NCBI GenBank assembly: GCA_024232965.1
Contig: JACKQF010000001.1
Location: forward strand, 1,391,957 to 1,455,956
Direction of reading: 5' to 3'
Source of the DNA: Verrucomicrobiaceae bacterium
Lineage (GTDB): Bacteria > Verrucomicrobiota > Verrucomicrobiia > Verrucomicrobiales > Verrucomicrobiaceae
DNA: 64,000 nucleotides
Of the stretch, positions 45,235 to 54,500 are shown piece after piece (the stretch's first letter is position 1; each line of letters opens with the position of its first letter). A program made the translations under genes and the position numbers. Below the pieces are notes generated by a model. It had not been told where the DNA came from, did not search any database, and saw nothing but the letters and a program-made list of their open reading frames with translations.

Positions 45235-46662
45235 ATGAACACGCCGAATCCAGACCATCAAGACTTGACCACCTTCGTTTTGGGGGAATTGCCGCCCGAA
45301 TCGGGCACGCAGATGGATGAGCAAATCCACCAGACGCCCGAGTGGCAGAATGCGGCAGCGGAAATCTCCGCCGTTGCCGAAGCTCTGCGGCATGGTGCTC
45401 CCATGCACGACTACCGACTCACTGCCGCCCAGCGCCAGCAAGTCCTGCAACCGACCCACCTGCCCCGGCGCGTCACCCCGCTACAGCCGCGGCCCATCGT
45501 TCAGCGCCGCCCATCCCCATGGGCTCAGGCGGGAGCATCACTCATTCGGATCGCGGCACTCGTCACCCTTGCTACAGGTGCCTTCTTCCTCGGCCGTCAA
45601 TTCGCGCCCAATCACCTGATGGTCCCGGTTACCAAGATTACCCCACAAGGCAGCACCGAGCCAACCCCTGTCGGCCCGACTCCAGCACCCGTCCAAATTG
45701 CCGCAGTTACACCAGCGCCAGCTCCGAAGTTGGTGGCCAAGAAACCGCAGCCCCAGATGGCGGTTGCTGCAGCACCATCACCTCCAGCCACCCAACCTCC
45801 CGCGAAAGTAATCGCTGCCAGTGAGACGCCCGAAAAAAACGTCGCCAAACCAGCAAAATTAACGGCTGACCTCGCCAAACTGGGCTTCACTTCACCAGCT
45901 CCCGCAAGCGCATTGATCAATGCCAGCCGCACCGCGGTCGACCAGGTCATGATTCGTCCTGCTGACATCAAACCTTCGCCACAAAAGCCCAAAGGCGCGG
46001 TGTTTGCATCGCCGATGCAACAAAACCAACCCACAACCAAGGCTGACACCTCCCGACAACGCAACCCAGAGCTCTTCATTCACTCCTGGAGCACCGACGT
46101 TTACGCATGCCCATGGAATGCCGAACGCCGACTCCTTCGTGTCGTGGTGCAAATGCCAGCAGACCAGCCCGCCGTTCGTGTCGATGAGGCGACTTACCCG
46201 CTGTCGGTCTCCTTCGATGCCAACAACGTCCGCTCCTTCCGACTCCTCTGCGAACGCCAACTCCCATCGGCTGATCTTCGCAGTTCGGGCACTCACACAC
46301 TCTGGTATGAGTTTGTGCCAAACGGTGCCGCTCCATCCGGAGCCCGCACCAGTGGCAAGCTCATCGCCACAGTCACGATCCCGTCTCTGCACTTCACGAC
46401 TCAAACCGTCGGACCTTTCGATGACTCCCACCTACAGGCCTTTGACAAAGGTGAAGCCTGGTCCAAGGCCCGGGAGGACTTCATCTTCGAATCATCAGTG
46501 GTCGGCCTCGGCCTATTGCTTCGCGGCACCCCAGACCTCGGCAACCTCAACCACGAACTTGTGATGACCCTTGCCCAGCAAGGCAAAGGAAAAGATGTCC
46601 AAGGTGATCGGGCTCGATTCATTCACTTCGTCAAAGAGGCCCAGCGCGTTTCGGGGTTATGA
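45235..46662 (+). CDS. anti-sigma-like membrane protein with YfbK/DUF3520-like C-terminus lacking the vWA domain
   Basis: 475 residues. The first ~100 look like an anti-sigma N-terminus (LTTFVLGELPPESGTQMDEQI), then one membrane helix (~105-124, IRIAALVTLATGAFFLG) and a Pro/Ala-rich linker. The C-terminal ~190 residues match the flanks of YfbK-type proteins: NPELFIHSWSTDVYACPWN with CPWN at 292-295, RRLLRVVVQMP, then a DUF3520-like region with SFRLLCERQL, GTHTLWYEFVP and VVGLGLLLRGTPD. The von Willebrand A domain normally between these blocks is missing. It probably holds the ECF sigma factor at the membrane and senses the periplasm. Six bases separate it from the sigma gene. Confidence 0.75.
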   Translation: MNTPNPDHQDLTTFVLGELPPESGTQMDEQIHQTPEWQNAAAEISAVAEALRHGAPMHDYRLTAAQRQQVLQPTHLPRRVTPLQPRPIVQRRPSPWAQAGASLIRIAALVTLATGAFFLGRQFAPNHLMVPVTKITPQGSTEPTPVGPTPAPVQIAAVTPAPAPKLVAKKPQPQMAVAAAPSPPATQPPAKVIAASETPEKNVAKPAKLTADLAKLGFTSPAPASALINASRTAVDQVMIRPADIKPSPQKPKGAVFASPMQQNQPTTKADTSRQRNPELFIHSWSTDVYACPWNAERRLLRVVVQMPADQPAVRVDEATYPLSVSFDANNVRSFRLLCERQLPSADLRSSGTHTLWYEFVPNGAAPSGARTSGKLIATVTIPSLHFTTQTVGPFDDSHLQAFDKGEAWSKAREDFIFESSVVGLGLLLRGTPDLGNLNHELVMTLAQQGKGKDVQGDRARFIHFVKEAQRVSGL

Positions 46663-46764
46663 GGAGGCACCGATTTCGGGGACATCATTCTGGACCCTAC
46701 AGCCCCCCAATTTTTTTGCAGACACTGTTCACCAGTCTCTAGATGCAGTTTCTTGGAAACTTTC

Positions 46765-46792
46765 TTGACAAGCTATTCACCGGAATTAAGAA
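46765..46792 (+). promoter_or_regulatory. possible sigma70 promoter before the YbjN-like gene
   Basis: A perfect TTGACA (46765-46770) is followed 16 bases later by TAAGAA (46787-46792). The start of transcription would fall only a few bases before the ATG at 46802, giving an almost leaderless mRNA. The -10 match is partial. Confidence 0.35.
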
Positions 46793-46801
46793 GGCATAAC
46801 G

Positions 46802-47275
46802 ATGAAAACATCCTCCAAAACTTGGTTTTGTGCCCTTGTGTTGTTTGCCGTTCAAGCCCTGGGTACCCTTCCCGCCAGTGCATTTACGGGGGATGAGCTC
46901 CGTGCCATGTACACCAGCTACTTTGAGGCGAAAGGTTGGGATCCCAGCGTCGATAGCGATGGTGACGTGCGATTCAAAACAGGTGGCAAAACGTACTTCA
47001 TTGACGTTCACGAAAAGGATCAAGAGTTCTTCATGATCGTGCTGGCCAACATTTGGCCGATTGAGAGCGCTACCGAGCGTATTCAAGTAATCAAGGCTGT
47101 CGATATCGTCAATGCCGAAACCAAATCGGCAAAGACCTACACGAAAGGCGATAACGTCTGGATCAGTTATGAAACCTTCCTCGCGGACCCACGCGACTTT
47201 AAGGTCATTTTCGACCGGGCCTTTTCCTCGATTGATACCGCCAAAGACAAGTTTGTTGAAAAGATGAAGGAGTAA
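46802..47275 (+). CDS. secreted YbjN-like protein
   Basis: 157 residues with signal peptide MKTSSKTWFCALVLFAVQALG...ASA. The mature part has the alpha/beta pattern of YbjN/type III chaperone-like folds: a helix (ELRAMYTSYFEAKGW), strands (VRFKTGGKTYFIDVHEKD, EFFMIVLANIWP), and a C-terminal helix pair. YbjN relatives are usually cytoplasmic and modulate stress or motility; this one should be exported, so the role is unknown. It sits alone between the ECF unit and the feo operon, with a terminator after its stop. Confidence 0.6.
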   Translation: MKTSSKTWFCALVLFAVQALGTLPASAFTGDELRAMYTSYFEAKGWDPSVDSDGDVRFKTGGKTYFIDVHEKDQEFFMIVLANIWPIESATERIQVIKAVDIVNAETKSAKTYTKGDNVWISYETFLADPRDFKVIFDRAFSSIDTAKDKFVEKMKE

Positions 47276-47291
47276 CCCTTCAAATGCATTC

Positions 47292-47325
47292 AAAAGGGGG
47301 GGGCGCTCAGGCCCCTCTTTTTTTT
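47292..47325 (+). terminator. Rho-independent terminator after the YbjN-like gene
   Basis: An AAAAGGGG-rich left arm pairs with GCCCCTCTTTT across the loop GCTCAG, with a run of eight Ts. The stem includes G-U pairs at its base. It lies between convergent genes and could also act on the feo transcript from the other side. Confidence 0.75.
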
Positions 47326-47342
47326 GTACCCACTCCGAGCAC

Positions 47343-47489
47343 TCAATTCCGTCGGGAGGCAGCCTTGGACTTGCCGCAGCCACAGCCTCCACCGCAACTA
47401 CTCGAACCTTTGCCGCGAACGAGTCGCCACGCAAAGACCCCTGCCGTTACGGCTACAATGACGAGTGCTGCTAGCGTTTGGGTTTCCAT
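47343..47489 (-). CDS. FeoB-associated Cys-rich membrane peptide
   Basis: A 48-residue peptide below usual length cut-offs. One membrane helix (TLAALVIVAVTAGVFAW) is followed by basic RLVRGKG and a Cys/Gly cluster SSSCGGGCGCGKS. This matches the small proteins found at the end of feo operons (PF12669 type), thought to aid FeoB or bind iron. Its ATG is two bases after the feoB stop, and it is in the same direction, so it is part of the operon. Confidence 0.82.
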   Translation of the reverse strand: METQTLAALVIVAVTAGVFAWRLVRGKGSSSCGGGCGCGKSKAASRRN

Positions 47490-47491
47490 TT

Positions 47492-49606
47492 CTAATAACC
47501 CATTACGCTTCCCACCTGGTAAACGATGAAGCTAAGTAACCAGGCAAATCCTGTCATGTAGCCCAGTTGAAACATTGGCCAGCGCCAACTGTTCGTCTCG
47601 CGCTTGACGATCGCCAAGGTGCTGACGCATTGCATCGCAAAGACATAGAAAATCAGCAGACTGAGACAGACCAGCGGTGTAAAGACCAGTCGCCCATCGG
47701 GATATTTCTCTTCGCGAACGCGGTCACGCAGCGGAGTCAGGTCTTCATCATCTTCGGCTTCAACAGCGTAAACAACTGACATTGTGGAGACAAAAACCTC
47801 CCGCGCAGCGAAGGATCCAATCAGACCGATGCCGATCTTCCAATCGTAACCCAAGGGGCGAATCACAGGCTCGATGAGATGCCCAGCCATGCCGGCAAAG
47901 CTGTGCTCCAGTCGCTCAGTTGGGTCTTCACTGCTGGTCTTTGGATAGGTGGACGCAAACCAGATCAGGATCGACAGACCCAAAATCACAGTACCCGCAC
48001 GACGCAGGAAGAGCTTTGCCCGCTGCCACATCTGCAAGAGAATCGACCGCAACCCCGGGAGCTTATAGGTGGGCATCTCCAGGATCATCGGCGATGCCAC
48101 GCCCCTCATGATGCTCTTATTGAAAATCCAAGCAAAGAAGAACGCCCCAAAAGTCCCTAGCGCATAGAGCCCCAGCAAGAACGCTGCCTTCACCCATGCA
48201 GACATTTGATCATTCGGTACCATCGCTGCGATCAGCAGTGTGTAAACCGGCAATCGCGCAGAGCATGAGGCAAACGGTGCGACGAGAATCGTGATCAGCC
48301 GATCTTTTGGGCTATCGATGGTGCGAGTCGCCATGATGCCGGGAATAGCGCAGGCATACGATCCCAGAAGCGGCAGGAATGATTTCCCATTGAGGCCGAC
48401 CACGCTCATCAAGCGATCCATGATGAAGGCGATGCGCGACATGTAGCCGGTGTCCTCCATTAGACCGATGAAGAAGAACAAAATCAAAATCTGAGGCAGG
48501 AAAATGACCACACCGCTGACGCCAGAGACGATCCCATCGACCAAAAGGTCCCGCAGATCTCCGGGAGCCATCCACGTCTTGATCCAATTGCCCAGCGCAG
48601 CAAAAGTCTCCTCGATCCAGCCCATCGGACCTTCCGCGACACTGAAGATGAAGTAGAAGAGCGCACCCAGCACTAAGGTCAGACACACCCCACCCCAGAT
48701 CGGGTGCAGTAGAACTCGGTCGAGTTTTTGCGTCAGGTTTGCAGGCTCCTTGTCAGGCCGTTGCAGCACTCCTTTGCAAATGGCTTCGACCGCTGCGTAG
48801 CGATCATTCACCAACTGCTCTTCCCAGCCAGGAAAGCTCTTCTCCAGCGCCTGCCGGTGCGACTGAATCCGCTGCATCTGTGCCCCATCAATGCCATAGT
48901 GCGATGGGTCGTGATCCGACAAAAGATACAACGGCTCTAACAGGCTTGCCTGCGGATGAATCGCGCCAGCAGTGGCGAGATCGTCCCGACTGTTCATCAG
49001 GTCGTTGCGGATTGCCGCCGGCAGAGGCATGTGAGCATGCGGGGGAGGAATATCATCGCGACTGATGGCGATCTTCAATTCGAGCAACCCCTTGCCGCTA
49101 GTCGCCTGCATTGGGACGACCGGCACCCCGAGCTTCTCAGAAAAAGCCTTCACGTCGATACGCCATTCGCGGGTCGCAGCGACATCCAGCATGTTCAGGA
49201 CCAGCACGGTCGGCAGTCCCAGCTCCAGCACTTGAGTGGCGAGGTAGAGATTCCGCTCCAAATTCGATGAATCCAGGATGCAGATCACGCGATCAGGTCG
49301 CCGTGTCCCCGCCTGGCGGCCCAGCAATACATCCCGCAAGACCGCCTCATCTGGCGAGCGTGCATTGAGGCTGTAGGCTCCAGGTAGATCGATCAGGCGC
49401 AGCTTTTTTCCGTGTTGGGAGAAGCATTCGCCCTCCTTCTTTTCAACCGTGACGCCTGGGTAGTTCGCCACTTTTTGCCGCAGCCCGGTAAGAAGATTGA
49501 AGATCGTGGTCTTTCCGGAATTTGGATTCCCGACGATGGCGATCAATGGCGTGGACTTGTCCGCGCTCGCCGCCTGTTCTACCTCCCTCAATGCCCCGTT
49601 ACTCAT
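47492..49606 (-). CDS. feoB: ferrous iron transport protein B
   Basis: 704 residues. The N-terminal G domain has GNPNSGKT at 26-33, YPGVTVEKKEG (switch I), and DLPGAYSL (G3). A helical insertion follows, then the two Gate motifs in the membrane domain, with Cys in PLLGSYACAIPGIMATR. It imports Fe2+ across the inner membrane, with GTP binding or hydrolysis as the control step. The ATG overlaps the feoA stop by four bases (ATGA at 49603-49606), and the Cys-rich peptide gene follows. Confidence 0.97.
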   Translation of the reverse strand: MSNGALREVEQAASADKSTPLIAIVGNPNSGKTTIFNLLTGLRQKVANYPGVTVEKKEGECFSQHGKKLRLIDLPGAYSLNARSPDEAVLRDVLLGRQAGTRRPDRVICILDSSNLERNLYLATQVLELGLPTVLVLNMLDVAATREWRIDVKAFSEKLGVPVVPMQATSGKGLLELKIAISRDDIPPPHAHMPLPAAIRNDLMNSRDDLATAGAIHPQASLLEPLYLLSDHDPSHYGIDGAQMQRIQSHRQALEKSFPGWEEQLVNDRYAAVEAICKGVLQRPDKEPANLTQKLDRVLLHPIWGGVCLTLVLGALFYFIFSVAEGPMGWIEETFAALGNWIKTWMAPGDLRDLLVDGIVSGVSGVVIFLPQILILFFFIGLMEDTGYMSRIAFIMDRLMSVVGLNGKSFLPLLGSYACAIPGIMATRTIDSPKDRLITILVAPFASCSARLPVYTLLIAAMVPNDQMSAWVKAAFLLGLYALGTFGAFFFAWIFNKSIMRGVASPMILEMPTYKLPGLRSILLQMWQRAKLFLRRAGTVILGLSILIWFASTYPKTSSEDPTERLEHSFAGMAGHLIEPVIRPLGYDWKIGIGLIGSFAAREVFVSTMSVVYAVEAEDDEDLTPLRDRVREEKYPDGRLVFTPLVCLSLLIFYVFAMQCVSTLAIVKRETNSWRWPMFQLGYMTGFAWLLSFIVYQVGSVMGY

Positions 49607-49851
49607 GATGCTAAGCGCGACGATACCTCAATGAATGCTGCTTCGTGATTCCGCATTGCGATGTAGGAGCCCCGCACAAGGATCTCAATAGGCTCCCCCA
49701 AAGGTGCGCGTCGCACCACCTCAATCGTCGTGCCTGGCACCAAACCGAGTTCCCGCAGCCTAGTGAGCGCTGGCCGACCGAAGGGCAAATGCTCGATCAC
49801 AGCCGCAATTCCGATCGGCAGCTGAGCAAGGGTTAGAGGGGAATTTGACAT
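49603..49851 (-). CDS. feoA: ferrous iron transport protein A (SH3-like)
   Basis: 82 residues from ATG 49851 (MSNSPLTLAQLPIGIAAVI). FeoA features: a small SH3-like barrel with LRELGLVPGTTIEVVRRAPLG and IEILVRGSYIAMRNHEAAFIEV. It activates FeoB in the cytoplasm. The longer in-frame start at 49932 would add 27 residues with no family match. It is first in feoA-feoB-Cys-rich peptide. No convincing Fur box was found in the 153-base upstream gap. Confidence 0.93.
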   Translation of the reverse strand: MSNSPLTLAQLPIGIAAVIEHLPFGRPALTRLRELGLVPGTTIEVVRRAPLGEPIEILVRGSYIAMRNHEAAFIEVSSRLAS

Positions 49852-50004
49852 GGATGGGTAGCGGGATGCAATTGAGACTCTGTCGCAAATACGGTTCAAA
49901 GTAGGATATTGTTTCAACCATTTCAATCTCAAGCGCTGACTATTTTTTGTCCAGTGTGGGATCGCAATTCACACACACCGATGAAGTGCCTCCTCCATCC
50001 TCAA

Positions 50005-50361
50005 TTAGCCAAGCGTTGCGACCCACTGATCCTCCTTGAATCCAACTAAGGTCTTGCCATTCGGAAGCACCGCAAAGGGGCGCTTCACCAAGTTCCCGTT
50101 CGCCGCGAGTAGGGCCAGTGCGTCTTGGGGGCTAATTCCCGGCAACGCATCCTTCAAGCCCATCCCCCGGTAGTCGAGCCCGGATGTATTGAAAAGGGAT
50201 CGCAGGTCCCCTGCCCGCTCATTGAGTGCAGCGGAGAGCTCTGCGTCAGACGGCGGCGTCTCGCGGATCGGGATTTCGACAAACTCGATCCCACGGGCCC
50301 TCAACCACTTCACTGCATTTCGGCAGGTGGAACATCCAGAATAGGCGTATAACTTCAACAC
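50005..50361 (-). CDS. Spx/ArsC-family thioredoxin-fold protein
   Basis: 118 residues, start GTG at 50361 (LKLYAYSGCSTC). The CSTC pair at residues 10-13 and the RPFAVLPNGKTLVGF C-terminal block (with KRP before it) match the Spx/MgsR/YffB branch of the ArsC family. YffB-like members act as thiol reductases; Spx members bind RNA polymerase alpha. No ArsC-type triple Arg catalytic set is obvious, so arsenate reductase activity is doubtful. It is the gene divergent from the T7SS-like locus, 122 bases away. Confidence 0.82.
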   Translation of the reverse strand: MLKLYAYSGCSTCRNAVKWLRARGIEFVEIPIRETPPSDAELSAALNERAGDLRSLFNTSGLDYRGMGLKDALPGISPQDALALLAANGNLVKRPFAVLPNGKTLVGFKEDQWVATLG

Positions 50362-50483
50362 CCAGGATCCGTAGCAACCATCCGTTCCAATGCCAGCCTT
50401 ACTTTTCCAAGCATCCCGATTGATCCCGACACGCGAACTGTGTTAGCATTCACCTCGAAAACTTAACCCACCTTTTACCGATT

Positions 50484-50756
50484 ATGGCTCAAGCAGTGAT
50501 GGACCCCGAAGAAGTGCGCCGCTTCGCCAAGGAGCTGAAGCGCTTCAATGACGACGTGCAGGCCAAGGCCAGCTCTCTGCAGGCCCGCTTTTCCGCCCTT
50601 AGTGCCACATGGCAGGACCAAGAGGCCGAGCGCTTCTCCGACGAATTTGTGACCACCATGAAGGCGCTCAAAAAGTTCATGGAGATCTCCGAGAAGCACA
50701 CCCCCTACCTCTTGCGGAAGGCCCAGCGCATCGACGAATACCTCAATCAGCGCTAG
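50484..50756 (+). CDS. WXG100-like (ESAT-6 family) small protein A
   Basis: The 90-residue all-helical protein has the length and hairpin layout of WXG100 proteins, with TWQDQEAERF at 42-51 in the helix-turn region (W-x-D instead of W-x-G). Helix 1 spans ~7-38, helix 2 ~47-85. No C-terminal YxxxD/E secretion tail is seen; the protein ends YLNQR. In ESX systems such proteins are secreted as dimers through an EccC-like ATPase. It is the first of four close genes; the next ATG is two bases after its stop. A weak TTGATC box lies at 50420-50425, with no good -10. Confidence 0.8.
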   Translation: MAQAVMDPEEVRRFAKELKRFNDDVQAKASSLQARFSALSATWQDQEAERFSDEFVTTMKALKKFMEISEKHTPYLLRKAQRIDEYLNQR

Positions 50757-50758
50757 GC

Positions 50759-51286
50759 ATGTCCAATCAAGCCAAGATCACCAACCTCGACGCCCTGGAG
50801 AGCTTTCGCTCATCCCTGATCGTCTTCATGACCAAGGCTCGCCGCTCCCTGGACGACGCGAGCGATGAGGTGCGCCGCACCCGCGCCTGGATCCAGAATG
50901 ACCAGCGCACCCATTGGGAAGGCGAACTCCGCCGCCGCCGCAAGATCTATGATCGCGTGCAGCAGGAGCTCCTCAGCGCTCGCCTATCCGAGTTTGTGGA
51001 CAATCCCACCGTGCAGCAGCAGGCCGTGCGCAAGGCCCGCGCTGCCGTTGAGGAGGCCGAGGAAAAAATCCGCCATCTCAAGAAGTGGAGCCGTGACTTT
51101 GATCACCTCGCAGACCCGATGGTGAAGCGCCTGGAAAGCCTGCGTTTCTTCATTGATCAGGAACTTCCCAAGGGCATCGCATATTTGTCTGAGGCACAAA
51201 AGACTTTGGAAGGTTATACCCAGGTGCCCATGATCGATTCCACACCACCGCCCGCCCCCAGCGACACATCTACCACCGCCCCCTGA
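50759..51286 (+). CDS. coiled-coil protein of the WXG100/FtsK locus
   Basis: 175 residues, nearly all helical with heptad-like patterning: ~15-60 with WIQNDQRTHWEGELRRRRK, ~85-120 (EAEEKIRHLKKWSRDF), then a C-terminal Pro/Thr-rich tail (DSTPPPAPSDTSTTAP). It is basic and has no signal peptide. It is not a recognised family but could be a long WXG-type or LXG-type substrate, an adaptor, or a secretion chaperone. The ATG is two bases after the stop of the first WXG100-like gene and 18 bases separate its stop from the next, so it is within the same transcript. Confidence 0.7.
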   Translation: MSNQAKITNLDALESFRSSLIVFMTKARRSLDDASDEVRRTRAWIQNDQRTHWEGELRRRRKIYDRVQQELLSARLSEFVDNPTVQQQAVRKARAAVEEAEEKIRHLKKWSRDFDHLADPMVKRLESLRFFIDQELPKGIAYLSEAQKTLEGYTQVPMIDSTPPPAPSDTSTTAP

Positions 51287-51304
51287 CCCATTTTACTCTG
51301 TCTC

Positions 51305-51517
51305 ATGAGTGCCAAAATCAGCGCCTCCAACCTTGCCCAGGCCGTGCAAGAGCTCAATATCGCCTGGTCGCAAACCCGCTATTCTTGGCGGGACGCCAAG
51401 AGCCTTCAATTTCAAAAAACGTATCTCGACAACTTACCTGATCTCGTCACCAAGAGCGGATCGGTGATGTCAGAATTGGACGCCCTGCTTAGAAAGGTCA
51501 GAAAAGATTGTGAGTAA
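51305..51517 (+). CDS. WXG100-like small protein B
   Basis: 70 residues, helical, with YSWRDAKSLQFQ near residues 26-37 in the turn position (W-x-D again) and charged ends. It is shorter than typical WXG100 proteins (~100) and shares the W-x-D variant with the first gene. Its stop overlaps the GTG start of the ATPase gene by eight bases. It is a candidate second partner of a heterodimer, since ESX systems often encode EsxA/EsxB-like pairs. Confidence 0.72.
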   Translation: MSAKISASNLAQAVQELNIAWSQTRYSWRDAKSLQFQKTYLDNLPDLVTKSGSVMSELDALLRKVRKDCE

Positions 51518-54500
51518 CAGCGGTATGGATTTGCGCGTCAGCCGGAGCCTTGATCTCCTGGGAAATCTCCAAACAACCGTCGCGGATTTTGCGCGACAGG
51601 AAGATACCTTTACCAAAGACATCCGCAGCCGGAGGTATGCCTCCGACCGGAAGTATCAGGAAGCCAAGGAGCAGGCCACCGCCATGCATGGCAGCCGCAG
51701 CGAGGAGATCCAAAAGCGTCTCAACGCCCAGGAAGCCGCCATCCGCGCCCAGCACGAGGCACGCAAGGACCGCATCGAGCGCATGGAAAACTACGCCCTG
51801 CGCAATCTGCCAAGGTTGGCTAGAGAGCGGCGCGAACGCTGGCTCGGTCAACTCCAAGCGCAAAAAATCGCCGTCGAGCGTGATTTCAAAGCTCAGTTGC
51901 GATACAAAGCTGGTGATGATCCAGAACTCCTTGCTGCCTTTAAAGATCAGCGGAAAAAAATCGATGACCTAGACGAACGCGCAGCGCTGGCCTTCAACGG
52001 GTACGGCAGCTTTAAGAAGTTGCTCCGCCGCCGAGCCAAGAGCATTACCGCGGCGGAAGACGACGTTGATGTAGAACCCTGGGTCGATGAGATCGACGAG
52101 CACCTCACCATCGCCGAGCAGAACCTCGCCGAACTTGAAGAGATGCCTCTGCCGAAGTTCTTCAGCAATCTGCCCTTGGCAGCCATGGCGCTGATCGTCC
52201 TCATCATCGGTGCTGCAGTTGCCTACACGCTGGGATTTGATGCGCCAAATCTCATCAAGGCCGGCATCATCACAGGCGGACTCTTTTTGCTGATCCTCAT
52301 GGCCTGGGCGACCGGACTTAGCCAAGGATCCAAACCTGCCCGTGATGCAGGGCGTGCGCTCGCTCAATCGGACTTCCTGCACAAAACAGCGCTCGCAACC
52401 ATAGACTCCCGACGCGAACGCGCCAAGCGCGATCTCCAGGAGCACATGGACACCACCAATGCGCAGATCGGTCAGCAGTGGGATCGTGCAGGCGATATCG
52501 AAAAGAACTTCGAGGTCACCACGCGTGAACGTCTCAGTGCCCAGGTGCCGCGCTGCCACTCACGCAATGATCGGCTCATGGCGCAAAAGCTCGGGCGCAT
52601 TTCTGCACAGAGGGATTCCCTGCTCAGCCAAATCCAGGGGGATCAGCACTCGCGCGGAGATCGCTTCACTGAAGTCCACGCCCAAGAAATCGCCGAACTC
52701 ACAGCCGAAGAAAAGCAAGGTTGGGAGCAACTGGAGTCTGGTTGGCAAAAGGAAGTCTTGCCGCGCTACAACGCCCTCAAGGAACTCCAAACCACCGAGC
52801 CCGCCCTTTATCCTGACTGGTCGGCAGACCTCGTTGGTAAGTGGGACGCGCCGCGCCAATTCGCCTCCGCCACACGATTCGGCCACCTCACGGTCGATCT
52901 GACCCAGAACGCCGACGGCATCCCCAAAGATCCACGCCTGGCCCTGCCCGGTACCGCAGAGATCGACGTCCCATTGACCCTATCCTTTCCGAACCAAGGC
53001 TCGCTGCTCATCGAAACCACGGACGCGAATACCGGCGTTGTCGCAGACACGATCAACAACGTCATCCTCCGCCTCCTGGCCACCACGCCACCCGGGAAGA
53101 TGGCCTTCACCATCATCGATCCCGTCGGTCTTGGTCAAAATTTTGCCGGATTGATGCACCTCGCCGATTATGAGGAAAGCCTCATCAATCGACGCATTTG
53201 GACCCAGCGCGATCAGATCGAAGAAAGGCTCGCCGAACTGAACGAGCACATTGAAAAGGTCATCCAAATGTACCTCCGCAACGAGTACGCCACGATCACC
53301 GAATACAATGAGCAAGCAGGCAGCGTCGCAGAGAAATACCACTTCCTCGTCGTCGCAGACTTCCCTGCCAACTTCAGCGATACCGCAGCCAAAAGACTGC
53401 AGAGCATCGCCGTCAGCGGCCCACGCTGTGGCGTTTACACGTTGATCCACTGGGATCATCGCCAGCCACTGCCAGATGGATTCGTCGCCGATGAATTGCG
53501 TCAGAGCAGCGTCTGCATCCGCCAGGAAAAAGGCAAATTCATCATTGATGCAGACCCCACCCGTCGCGGCGCTGTGCTCACCTTTGACGCACCACCTTCA
53601 GCCGAACTCAGCGTTGAACTCGTTCACAAAATTGGCAAGGCCAGCATCGACTCCAATCGCGTTGAGGTCCCCTTCAGCCAGGTCAGCCCCAAGCCGGAAG
53701 ATCTCTGGACGCTCGATACCACCAGCGAACTCAAGATCGCCGTGGGGCGCACCGGTGCCACCAAGCTGCAATACCTCGCTATCGGCAAGGGCACACGCCA
53801 GCACGCGCTCTTTGCAGGGAAGACCGGTTCCGGGAAGTCCACACTCTTCCACGTCATCATCACGAATCTCGCGCTCGCCGCAGATCCCGATAATGTCGAG
53901 TTCTACCTCATCGACTTCAAGAAGGGGGTGGAATTCAAATGCTACGCCACTCACAAGCTGCCCCACGCCAAAGTCATCGCCATTGAGAGTGATCGCGAAT
54001 TCGGCCTCAGCGTTCTCCAGCGCATCGATGAGGAGTTGAAGCGCCGCGGCGACATGTTCCGCAAGCTCGGCGTGCAGGACGTCGCGGGTTATAAAAAAGC
54101 CGGAGGCACAGAGCCCATTCCGCGCACCTTGCTCATCATTGATGAGTTCCAGGAGTTCTTCGTTGAGGACGACAACATCGCCCAAAACGCCAGCGTCCTC
54201 TTTGACCGCATCGTCCGTCAGGGTCGTGCCTTTGGCATCCACGTCCTCCTTGGATCGCAGACGCTCGGCGGCGCTTATACGCTGGCACGCACCACGCTCG
54301 GCCAGATGGTCATCCGTGTCGCACTGCAGTGCAACGAGGCAGACGCCTACCTCATCATGGATGAGAACAATCCCGCGCCGCGACTCCTCACCCGGCCCGG
54401 CGAGGGCATCTACAACGACGCCGCTGGGGCCGTGGAGGGCAACAGCCCCTTCCAAGTCGTGTGGCTCTCCGACGACGAACGCGACGCCGCCTTGGATCGC

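Noticed and set aside
49852..50004. Fur box before feoA
   Set aside because: Only loose AT-rich, TTGA-containing words are present; nothing matches the 19-base inverted repeat closely.
51380..51396. YSWRD as a possible YxxxD/E type VII export signal in small protein B
   Set aside because: It sits in the turn between the two helices rather than at the C-terminus, where the signal acts.
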